A stretch of DNA of 64,000 nt from Aradus depressus (taxonomy: Eukaryota > Arthropoda > Insecta > Hemiptera > Aradidae). Below, piece by piece: positions 46,205 through 54,363 of the stretch (within the stretch, counting starts at the first letter, position 1; each line of letters begins with the position of its first letter). Where the stretch lies: the NCBI GenBank assembly GCA_963662175.1, contig OY759220.1, forward strand, positions 43,558,136 through 43,622,135, read 5' to 3'. Under the pieces are notes generated by a model. The model did no database searches. It saw only the letters and a list, made by a program, of their open reading frames with translations, and was not told the DNA's origin. A program made the position numbers and the translations under genes.

Positions 46205-46620
46205 AAAATAGGTTATTAGAAGAAAAAAAAACTAATTGATAATGGGTCGTGGTTTTGTCGTGACAAAGCTTGTAGAGAACGTCGACGCCACCCTTGGTCA
46301 TGTTATAGAATTCTACAAACTCAGGTTTGTTTGTTTGATGAAATCAATAACACCGTTTTGTTCTTCTTTGGAGAATAAGAAGTGAGCATCTTATCGTATT
46401 GGTATAAAAAAGTGCTAGTTGATGCTGGGGCGCGAGCTAGCATCTTGTTTTTCCGTAATGTTCCTACATATATAAGTTTATTTTTCTGGAGCTCTCCAGT
46501 TAGATCGTAGGAGGAGAACCAGTTATCTGCTGTTATATTTCTATTGTTCCTTTTCCACGAATTGGTGAGTCGCAGTACGTATTGAGCCGGCATAGGTAAA
46601 TCTCTTCATTTTTTCAATTT
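46205..46620 (-). pseudogene. piggyBac transposase C-terminal relic
   Basis: The 90-codon frame (46321-46593) contains RNITADNWFSSYDL, LIYVGTLRKNKML and KKNKTVLLISS, the order of the piggyBac transposase core (NxTxDNxFTS ... VGTxRKNK ... KKNKxVxLLS). After a frameshift near 46321 the continuation EFVEFYNMTKGGVDVL follows, including the GGVD segment. Stops and shifts show it is dead. Confidence 0.85.
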
Positions 46621-46911
46621 CTTTGTCGACATAGGGTATTCCTCCCAAAAAAATAAAATTGTATTATTATATTATTTTATTACAGAAAACAAATTAGTTT
46701 TCTACATAACAAAAATAAATCCCGAGATGAAAATTTTAGGTAAGTGAAGGTAAAAAAAATATACGCAAACGGTAAGGTGGGGTCTGCGGCGACCCCAGAG
46801 TCGGACACGTGAATTGCAAACGAGATTGAGAAGAAGGGGTAGCTTAGCTGAGACTTGCGGTCGGTCTGGATGCTAGACGAAGACTGCGAGATAGGATACC
46901 TTTTGGTTTTG

Positions 46912-47131
46912 GGAGTTCGTGTCCAGACGTGGTTGAGTGCAGATCTCGTGAGGATTAACGTATTTTTTTTTTAGATTTCTACAATTTATTAATTATTTTA
47001 TTTCTATCCACACTTTATTTATTTTATTTTCACATTTATATACCTATTATTTCTTATTCTTAGTGACCTTCGGTTTGGTGAGTACAATCTAATATATTTT
47101 AAACTAATTAAGTGGAAAAAACAAAAACAAA
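46912..47131 (+). promoter_or_regulatory. LINE 5' UTR with candidate internal promoter
   Basis: The element starts GGAGTTCGTGTCC. Taking the A at 46914 as +1, AGATCT at 46941-46946 falls at +28 to +33 and matches the downstream promoter element RGWYVT used by TATA-less insect LINEs. AGACGT at 46925-46930 also fits the consensus but at the wrong distance. The start site is inferred. Confidence 0.4.
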
Positions 47132-48410
47132 ATGAGCATACCGCCGGATAAACGGCACAAGCGTGGAAGAATCAAGTCCCCTTTAGAGCCACTAACCTCG
47201 AACATCCAGCTTTTACCGAAATTTTTGATAATTTCCCGTATAGGCGAAGGGAGTTTGAGTAATATATCACCATTTCTTGTGAATAAATCAATAGTAGGAG
47301 TCGCGGGGGATGTGAAAAATATAAAAAAACTTAGAGACGGTACGATTTTGGTTGAAACCCTAAATAGTAACCAATCAAAAAAGTTACTGCAAGTTGAAGA
47401 ATTATTCAACAAAATAAAAGTTAAAGTTGAACCCCACAAAAAACTTAATCATAGTAAAGGGGTAATACGATGCCGAGATTTTGATTTTCTAGAACCCGAG
47501 GAAATTTTATTCGAATTAAAAAGTGAAAATGTTATTGACATAAAGAGGATTATAGTGAAACGAGACAATACGGAGACAAAAACAGATAATTACATTGTTA
47601 CCTTTTGTACCCCAACAATCCCATCTCATCTACGAGTAGGTTATTATAATGTTTCAGTTCGACAATTTTTTTCCAATCCCTTGAGATGTTACACTTGCTT
47701 GTCTTTTGGGCACCCATCCTTCTCATGTAAAAAAGATGCACTTTGTGCCAAATGTGGAGAGAAGAAACACGAGGAAGTCGAATGCAATAAGCCAGTTAAG
47801 TGTGTAAACTGTAAGGGAACTCATAATGCTTTTTATAAACAATGCCCAACGTTCATTAACGAAAAAGAAATAAAAAAGATACAGGATAGTGAAAAAATTC
47901 CTTACGGTTCGGCTAGAAAAAAATTGTTAGACCGGCAAAGTAGTACCACCTTTCAGAAATCCTTTGCAAATATAATAAAAGAAACTAAAGTTAGTGTTAA
48001 TACGAAAGAAATTAGTATTCAAGTAGACCCATCTGAATTTGAAACAATGTACCCAAAACAAGAGATAAGAGATAAAGCGACGGGGACCCCCCACTCTACC
48101 ACCCGCACCTATCTCTCCCCCTCCCACTCCTGCAGTACCTGTTACTGCTACTCCCACCACCCCTCCATCACAGTCTCCAGCAGTACCTTTTACTGCTACT
48201 CCCACCACCCCTCCATCACAGTCTCCAGCAGTACCTGCTACTGTTACCGCTACATCCCCTCCTTCCCCCATCCCAAGTGGCAGTGAAGAAATTCCTGCCA
48301 CTGACACCCCCAAGATTCTTATAAGAAAAAACGAAAAAGACAAACAATACACAATAGTAACTAAAGCATCAAAAAAGAACGTACCCCAAAAGATGGAGAC
48401 TGATAAATAA
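47132..48410 (+). CDS. LINE ORF1, gag-like nucleic-acid-binding protein (frameshifted near the end)
   Basis: ORF1 of an I-type LINE binds element RNA and forms the ribonucleoprotein. The continuous frame gives 384 aa ending at 48286. Residues of about 25-180 look like the RRM-like region of insect LINE gags, then come three zinc knuckles: CX2CX4HX4C at about 186-199 and 205-218, and CX2CX3HX6C at about 224-238. After residue 317 the frame turns into a Ser/Cys/Tyr-rich low-complexity tail. The neighbouring frame instead gives a Pro/Thr-rich repeat (TPTTPPSQSPAVP) and a Lys-rich end stopping at 48408-48410, which looks like the true C-terminus. The change falls at GGGGACCCCCC (48082-48092), so one base is extra there through mutation, assembly error or, less likely, frameshifting. 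Confidence 0.88.
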
Positions 48411-48423
48411 AAATCATAAATAT

Positions 48424-48981
48424 ATGGTTTTTATCAGCTTTCAGTCTGTAGTTTACACTTTACGCTTATATAAAAGCCTTTCTAACTTTTCTCTTAAATA
48501 CTGCGGTATTTCTTCATTTACTGTACCTAGTGATAATAGGCAAATTTTACTAACATATAACACAAGGCATTGCATCTCTATACTAACGTTTAAAAATTTC
48601 AAACCAATATGTACATTTTATCTCATCTCCAATTATTTGTATATTTTAACCAATGACATGTACAACATATATGAGACTAGACATCTAGCAGATTATACAT
48701 ACACATGGGAGTGTCAGAAGGAATACACCTGTACATGTACCATACAAACCTCTATGGTCCTACTCCAAATAGACATACTGCCACATGTGCCAAATTGTAT
48801 AACTAAGCACTGTAGAGCTCCATATAACTCCACTTATTTCAGCCTAATAAAAGTCGAAATCACTACAAAAATTACAGGCCAAACCCAACTAATTTTACAG
48901 CCTCTTCTTAAAAGTATCCACATAGTATGCGCTAATATACAGATACAGATAAGCGAGTTTACATTTAATGATTTCAAATGA
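48424..48981 (+). CDS. 185-codon open frame between LINE ORF1 and ORF2, function unknown
   Basis: An ATG-started frame fills nearly the whole spacer and overlaps the ORF2 start in ATGA (TGA 48979-48981, ORF2 ATG 48978). In such AT-rich DNA a stop-free run of 185 codons is not expected by chance. The protein is rich in I, L, Y, T and C, with no motif I recognise and no clear signal peptide. ATGA junctions are used for termination-reinitiation in some LINEs, so the frame may be read to deliver ribosomes to ORF2, or it may be non-coding. I-type elements usually have an untranslated spacer of several hundred bases here. Confidence 0.4.
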   Translation: MVFISFQSVVYTLRLYKSLSNFSLKYCGISSFTVPSDNRQILLTYNTRHCISILTFKNFKPICTFYLISNYLYILTNDMYNIYETRHLADYTYTWECQKEYTCTCTIQTSMVLLQIDILPHVPNCITKHCRAPYNSTYFSLIKVEITTKITGQTQLILQPLLKSIHIVCANIQIQISEFTFNDFK

Positions 48982-51900
48982 CCATACTACAATGGAATTT
49001 AAACGGATTAAAATGTCAATTTGAAGAACTCAAAATACTTCTGGAAGACTATAAGCCATGCATATTCTGCCTCCAGGAAACTAAGTTAAAAATCAGTGAC
49101 AGAATAAACATCAAGAATTACAATATATTTAGAAAAGATAGAATAAATGTGAACCGAGCCTGCGGTGGAGTGTTGACTGGTGTTTCCAAAGACTATCAAG
49201 CTGAAGAAGTGAACATCAACACATCTCTACAATCTGTTGTCATCAAATTCTATGGAAAATTTCCACTGACTATTTGCAACGTTTATCTACCGCCAACAGA
49301 AAACATAGACGAAGCAGAGATGACTCACCTTATCGGAGAGCTACCTCAACCTTATATTATCCTGGGTGATATGAATGCCTCACATGGGATGTGGGGCTCC
49401 TCCAGGTCAGACAGCCGTGGGAACACCATCAAACGGATATCTGATGGCTCAGACTTGATTCTACTAAACACAGGAGCAGGCACATATGTCAGCCCAGCTT
49501 ATGGCACCATCTCAGTACTCGATCTGGCTTTTTCCTCGCCCAACCTTTCCCTCCAGCTTGACTGGTACGTGCTGGACGAGCTACACAACAGCGACCACTA
49601 TCCAATTAGAATAGTACTCCGGGGAACAGAAAATCGGTTTGAGAGGAACCCCAGCTGGATCATTGACAGAGCAAACTGGGAGATGTTCAAGACCTTGGTA
49701 CACATCGACGAAAAGATGTTCACTGACAATGTCAATGAAACGAACGAATACATTACCAACTGCATCGTCAAACCTGCTGAGGAGACCATTCCAAAAACCA
49801 AGTCATATTATAGTAAAAACTCTACACCTTGGTTCGACAGTGAATGTCGGCAGGCCAGGAAAGAAAGAAGGCAAGCACTCAGGATATTTAGAAACAATCC
49901 AAACACACAAAATCTTATCCACTATAAAAAAATGCGAGCTTCCTGTCGGAGGATGTTCAAAGGAAAACGTAAACAAACATGGCAAAACTATGTTTCTACA
50001 ATCAATCATAACACTCCTTCAAAGGCGGTATGGCGGAAAATAAGAAGTATTTCTGGAAATAACCACCACGTCCAGCCTGCAATCAAAGTGAACAACAACA
50101 TAATATATGAACAATCAGAGGTTAGTAACCTCTTCGTAGAATACTACGCATCCCAGAACCCTAGCGCAGAGACCGGACTGGACACAATCTATCGCACCAG
50201 ATTCAAAGATGGAAACAACGACCAGACATACAACATGGAAGTCACAGAGTGGGAGTTGGACTCAGCCATTAGAGAAGTCAAAAATACAGCAAGCGGCCCA
50301 GATGAAATTCATAATGCCATGCTCAAAAATTTGAACCCGGCAAACAGAAGAGCACTTTTGGCCTTCTTCAACAAAATATGGACAGAAGGGTCCTTCCCTG
50401 ATGCTTGGAGGGAATCTATCATTCTCCCATTACTAAAACCAGGAAAAGACAAACTACTACTGGCCAGTTATAGGCCGGTCTCATTAACGAGTTGTCTTTG
50501 CAAACTGTTCGAAAAGATGGTCAATCGACGACTACTCTGGACACTCGAAACTAGCGGCCACTTAAAGAACATTCAATGCGGTTCCCGAAAAGGTAGATCG
50601 ACGCTTGATCATTTGGTAGCCTTAGAGGCTGAACTGCTGAACACCTTCATCAATAAAGAAGAGAGTATAGGGATCTTTTTCGACATAGAAAAGGCCTATG
50701 ACACTGTTAGAGGCACCGCAATACTACATCAAATGTACGATTGGGGACTACGTGGAAACTTACCCATATTCATAAGCAATTTTCTAACAAATAGGTGGGT
50801 TAGAGTAAGAATAGGAAGCAGTTTATCAGCAAGAAGGCAGGTGAACAACGGTATCCCACAGGGAAGCGTTCTTAGTTGCGCAATCTTCGCAATTGCGATG
50901 GACAATGTTGCGTCTGCTATCCCTAAAAAGATGAAGGCTTTTCTTTTTGTAGATGATCTCGCCGTTCTGTGCAGGTATCGTGACACCCATAAGGCCCAAG
51001 ATGACTTACAGATACTCCTCAACAACCTCAGAGAATGGTCAAGTAAAACAGGATTAAAGTTTTCAAAGGAGAAAACTTGTTGTGTGCACTTCTCTCGCAA
51101 AAGGCGGCCTAGCCCCGACCCTGCACTCGTACTAGACGGAGAACCCCTCGTCTTCAAAGATGAAGCAAAATTTCTTGGTCTGATCGTAGACAAGAAGCTA
51201 AACTGGTCCAGCCATATCAAATACTTGAAGAAAGAAAGCTCCAGAAGACTTAACTTATTGAAAATTTTGGCCAATACGCAATGGGGAGCCGACAGGACAT
51301 CTCTTCTAAGAGTATATCAGAGTGTTGTGAGGTCGAAATTAGACTATGGAAGTTTTATTTACGCTTCGGCTCCAAAGAGCTACCTGAGTAGATTAGATCC
51401 TGTGCACCACGCTGGCCTTCGACTTGCTACCGGAGCCTTCAGGTCAAGTCCCGTTGTCAGCCTTTGTGCCGAAACTGGAATTCCCCCTCTTCTGTTCCGC
51501 CGACATTGGTTAGCCTCCAGCTATATTGCTGCTCTGTCATTAAATGAAAATAACCCTGCCTACAACTATATCTTCAAACCCAAATACCGCCGTTTATATG
51601 AAGGGATACCGAATACGTCAGCTCCCCTGGCAATAAGGGCAAGGCAATTCATAATAGACCTCATGGACGAGCAACCACGAAGTGACCCTCCGGAAGAACC
51701 ACCATGGACACATAAGAAACCCATACTCCATCTGGATCTGCATCGACTGAAGAAGTCTACAACTAGCGATTGCACATTTAGAGCAGAATTTAATAAAATT
51801 AAAAGCATACGCTACAAAAATCATTTTTTGTTCACTGATGGCTCCAAGAGCTCTGAGAGCGCTGGCTTTGCTGTAGTTGCTATGGACTCCACAAGAAAAT

Positions 51901-52634
51901 GCAGACTAACACCTTGGAGCAGCAGCTACACTGCGGAGCTGTGCGCCCTCTCTGCAGCACTTTACCACATAATTACCATGAAAGGACAATCCTTCACCGT
52001 CTGCTCCGACTCAATAGCTGCACTACAAGCCACACAAATATTGTTTACCGATAATCCTGTGGTTAGTAAAATACATAGATACGCAGACAATATCATATCA
52101 CAAGGCAAAACGGTTACTCTTATGTGGGTCCCATCACATATTGGGATAGAAGGTAACGAAAGAGCAGACACCGCCGCAAAAGAAGCTTCTACCTCCGCTA
52201 CCGATTGTAAGAGAATTTTTACAAAATCAGATCTGAAACAGCTGCTTCATAGCAGAGTTAACCAGGGTTGGATCGACATGTGGAAGGAAATAGACTGTAG
52301 CAACAAATTGAAATACATAAAAGAAGGAGTGGAACCTTGGAAGACATCTATAAGAGATAACCGAAGGGAAGAGGTTGCCCTGATGAGGCTAAGAATAGGT
52401 CACAGTCGTTTGACTCACAGTCACCTGATGAGCAGAGATGAAGCGAGGAAATGCGAACTGTGTGAGGAGGAGATGTCGATCCGACACATCCTAGAGGAAT
52501 GTCCGCTCTACCAGGAGGAGCTGGCCAGGAGAGGCATCACCAGATCACTTCCAAGAGCACTAGGCAACCGTCCAGAGGTACTTCAGAGAACAATGGATTT
52601 CTTTAAAGATTTGAAATTAATAGACGAACTATAG
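48978..52634 (+). CDS. LINE ORF2: endonuclease, reverse transcriptase, RNase H
   Basis: A 1218-aa polyprotein that nicks target DNA and copies element RNA at the nick. Apurinic-type endonuclease, about 1-215: ILQWNLNG at 3-10, QET at 33-35 (E34), GDMN at 130-133 and SDHYPI at 205-210. Reverse transcriptase, about 470-745: LASYRPVSL, FFDIEKAYD (D569), GIPQGSVLS and FVDD at 657-660 in place of the common YADD. RNase H, about 948-1072: acidic residues D954 (TDGS), E987 (TAEL), D1011 (SDS) and D1064 (RAD) all present. C-terminal zinc motif CX2CX7HX4C at 1159-1175. The start coincides with the endonuclease domain, so no upstream start is needed. No stop or shift is seen, so this copy may encode active enzyme. 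Confidence 0.96.
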   Translation: MTILQWNLNGLKCQFEELKILLEDYKPCIFCLQETKLKISDRINIKNYNIFRKDRINVNRACGGVLTGVSKDYQAEEVNINTSLQSVVIKFYGKFPLTICNVYLPPTENIDEAEMTHLIGELPQPYIILGDMNASHGMWGSSRSDSRGNTIKRISDGSDLILLNTGAGTYVSPAYGTISVLDLAFSSPNLSLQLDWYVLDELHNSDHYPIRIVLRGTENRFERNPSWIIDRANWEMFKTLVHIDEKMFTDNVNETNEYITNCIVKPAEETIPKTKSYYSKNSTPWFDSECRQARKERRQALRIFRNNPNTQNLIHYKKMRASCRRMFKGKRKQTWQNYVSTINHNTPSKAVWRKIRSISGNNHHVQPAIKVNNNIIYEQSEVSNLFVEYYASQNPSAETGLDTIYRTRFKDGNNDQTYNMEVTEWELDSAIREVKNTASGPDEIHNAMLKNLNPANRRALLAFFNKIWTEGSFPDAWRESIILPLLKPGKDKLLLASYRPVSLTSCLCKLFEKMVNRRLLWTLETSGHLKNIQCGSRKGRSTLDHLVALEAELLNTFINKEESIGIFFDIEKAYDTVRGTAILHQMYDWGLRGNLPIFISNFLTNRWVRVRIGSSLSARRQVNNGIPQGSVLSCAIFAIAMDNVASAIPKKMKAFLFVDDLAVLCRYRDTHKAQDDLQILLNNLREWSSKTGLKFSKEKTCCVHFSRKRRPSPDPALVLDGEPLVFKDEAKFLGLIVDKKLNWSSHIKYLKKESSRRLNLLKILANTQWGADRTSLLRVYQSVVRSKLDYGSFIYASAPKSYLSRLDPVHHAGLRLATGAFRSSPVVSLCAETGIPPLLFRRHWLASSYIAALSLNENNPAYNYIFKPKYRRLYEGIPNTSAPLAIRARQFIIDLMDEQPRSDPPEEPPWTHKKPILHLDLHRLKKSTTSDCTFRAEFNKIKSIRYKNHFLFTDGSKSSESAGFAVVAMDSTRKCRLTPWSSSYTAELCALSAALYHIITMKGQSFTVCSDSIAALQATQILFTDNPVVSKIHRYADNIISQGKTVTLMWVPSHIGIEGNERADTAAKEASTSATDCKRIFTKSDLKQLLHSRVNQGWIDMWKEIDCSNKLKYIKEGVEPWKTSIRDNRREEVALMRLRIGHSRLTHSHLMSRDEARKCELCEEEMSIRHILEECPLYQEELARRGITRSLPRALGNRPEVLQRTMDFFKDLKLIDEL

Positions 52635-52679
52635 AGAAAAAAAAAAAATAAATAAAAATAAAAAAAAAAAAATAAAAAA

Positions 52680-52713
<34 letters not shown>

Positions 52714-53063
52714 TAAATAAAATAATAATAATAATAATAATAATGATAAATAAAAATAAGAAGAAAAAAGAAAAAAGAAAAAACAAAAAACTAATAAAAA
52801 AAAAAAAAAAAAAAAAAAAAAATAGATGCATTGCGTTATTTAATAAGTTATTAGAGTTTTCTTTTAATTAGTTATTATATTCATGTTACTTATTTTTATA
52901 TTTCTTTTTAATTATTTTTATATTTCATTTTACAAATTGTACACTAAATGAATAATGCTACATTAAATGTAAATGACTAATCACGTCTCCATCTTTAAGA
53001 AACAGTTTGACACTTAGATGCTTATGACCTAGCTGTTGAGCATCTAAAAATCCTAATCCTAAT
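52635..53063 (+). other. LINE 3' UTR: A/TAA-rich tract, hairpin and terminal repeat
   Basis: 52635-52822 is an A-rich stretch with (TAAA)n and (AAT)n units. 53015-53022 (TAGATGCT) pairs with 53039-53046 (AGCATCTA) around a 16-base loop, a likely recognition hairpin for the reverse transcriptase. The element ends in about two and a half TCCTAA units instead of poly(A). A minus-strand frame here is simple-sequence artefact. Confidence 0.75.
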
Positions 53064-53496
53064 CCTTTTGGTTTTGTGACCTTGAGACGAGTTCCCTAGA
53101 AGGTACGTTAAGTAAACAACGTTTGGGGTCCAAAAATACCCCACCTTACCATTTGAGGGTTAAGAATGCTACATATGAAATTCCATCTGAATTAATGCTT
53201 CCCCCCCGTCCAGAAATGTGAGAAGTGACACAGTCTATTGTTCGATTTGGCTTTTAAGAATGCTACATGTGAAGTTCCATGACAATCCGACCATCTGTTA
53301 TTGAGCTAACACTATCTTTATGCTCCGGGCCCCTCACAACTCCTCCTCCCATTCAACATTTTCAGACGCCATATAGCCAATTTTTCTATCTGGCTCAAAA
53401 GGTTGCTACATGTGAAGTTTCCTGAAAATCCCTTCAGCCGTTTAGGCAAATCCACAATCAATCAAACAAACCCCGTTTCAGCTTTACTAATGTAGA

Positions 53497-54183
53497 TTCA
53501 AAAATGTATTAAAAGAGAAAAATTATAGTTACAATTATTGTGAAGATAAATTAGTAATCAAATAATACAGAATGATTAAAAAAATACAATTTCACACTTG
53601 ATTTGTTTCATTTATTTTTTATCATGTCTCACTATAGAATAAAAAAAATAATAAATAGCTGAGTTCTCTTGCTTCACCCAACGGAGATTTAAATCATTCT
53701 GCGTTTGGCAACACTGACAAGTGACTGTAGACTGCTTCGAAGGTAACGTTATTGTTACACTATCCATACCTCTTATCAACCGTTAACTACATATCCTCGA
53801 AATGATTAATTCAAATGTATATAGTTTCTTAGCTATGACATTGCTCGTGTTAAATATATTAGATTCTCTGCTGTATTTTCAACATAGTCCATTGTTTGGA
53901 TTTATTTAATATTATTTGTATTATGTCGGTTCAAAATAGGTATGCTGTGTTATTTTCATTATGTTCGTTGATATTTCTCACAGCTGACTCATTACAAATT
54001 TTTTTTTAAATAACTTTTTTTCATTTAATAGCTGACGACGAACTGTTGCTGCTGATATGGGAGAGATAGAATGGACGTTTAACATACATTAATGAATATG
54101 ACATACCGCATTCAGTGGAAAGGCCCTCCTAATGTGATGATGATTTTAATTTCTTGAAAGAGCCTTGGAGTGATCGGAGAACA
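53497..54183 (+). other. region upstream of galactokinase
   Basis: Probably holds the promoter and 5' UTR. A possible non-coding exon ends at 'CTTCGAAG|GTAACG' (about 53740), with a pyrimidine-rich acceptor 'TTTCATTTAATAG' at about 54019-54031. Both are weak guesses. The frame of the coding start is closed by TAA at 54130-54132, so translation does not begin further upstream in this exon. Confidence 0.35.
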
Positions 54184-54363
54184 ATGTCTTTTGGTAATGA
54201 GCTCCAGAAAAGCCCGCCGACTGCAGAAGTGTTGCGCACTGCAGTCGATTTTTATAAAGAAAAATTTCAAAATACACTCCCAAGGTTCGCTGCTTACGCT
54301 CCTGGAAGGGTGAATTTAATCGGTGAACATACCGATTACAACAATGGATTTGTATTACCAATG
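54184..54363 (+). CDS. Galk: galactokinase exon 1
   Basis: Codons 1-60, starting at the first ATG after an in-frame TAA (54130-54132). Contains the galactokinase signature. The donor GTATGT at 54364 follows the Met60 codon, phase 0. Confidence 0.94.

Larger units (their letters stand above)
46912..53063 (+). mobile_element. I-clade LINE, near full length, 13-bp TSD
   Basis: CCTTTTGGTTTTG occurs immediately before (46899-46911) and after (53064-53076) the element, giving a length of about 6152 bp. Order: 5' UTR, ORF1 with zinc knuckles, a spacer of about 570 bp, ORF2 (EN-RT-RNase H), A/T-rich 3' UTR, a small hairpin, and terminal TCCTAATCCTAAT. RNase H in ORF2, three knuckles in ORF1 and a long ORF1-ORF2 spacer fit the I superfamily (a jockey element would normally lack RNase H). 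Near-identical flanking duplications and intact ORF2 suggest a young insertion. Confidence 0.93.
46054..53159 (-). mobile_element. piggyBac-like element, middle layer of the nest
   Basis: TTAA at 46050-46053 and at 53160-53163. The inner ends are CCCTCTAATGGTAAGGTG and, inverted, CCCTCAAATGGTAAGGTG (17 of 18 match). Subterminal GGTAAGGTGGGGTCT blocks recur near 46076 and 46770 and, inverted, near 53130. A transposase relic lies on the minus strand. Without the LINE and its duplication the element is about 940 bp, an internally deleted copy. Confidence 0.88.
45753..53496 (-). mobile_element. Helitron-like element, outer layer of a triple nest
   Basis: Left edge (its 3' end, minus strand): the complement of the hairpin CCGGGCAACGCCGGG type, here TCGGGCAACGCCGGG, and TATTACTGTTAG. 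Right edge (its 5' end): TCTACATTAGTAAAGCTGAA on the minus strand. The flanks are A at 45752 and T at 53497, consistent with A^T insertion. Family blocks lie on both sides (45760-46049 and 53164-53496), interrupted exactly at a TTAA by the piggyBac. Confidence 0.8.

Noticed and set aside
46321..46593. Free-standing 90-aa host gene
   Set aside because: The motifs are those of piggyBac transposase and the reading continues after a frameshift; it is a relic.
47927..48352. 141-codon minus-strand ORF over the LINE ORF1 end
   Set aside because: Shadow of the Pro/Thr-rich tandem repeat on the plus strand.
49598..52171. Several 67-181-codon ORFs on other frames across the LINE ORF2
   Set aside because: They are shadows of the 1218-codon ORF2.
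52583..52831. Minus-strand ORF of F, L and I
   Set aside because: Complement of the A-rich LINE 3' UTR.
53497..54031. Definite promoter and 5' UTR intron of galactokinase
   Set aside because: Splice signals are weak and no TATA or initiator could be fixed by eye; kept only as a low-confidence note.
54154..54183. Upstream TTG start for galactokinase
   Set aside because: Eukaryotic initiation at TTG is unlikely and the ATG at 54184 gives a normal-length N-terminus.
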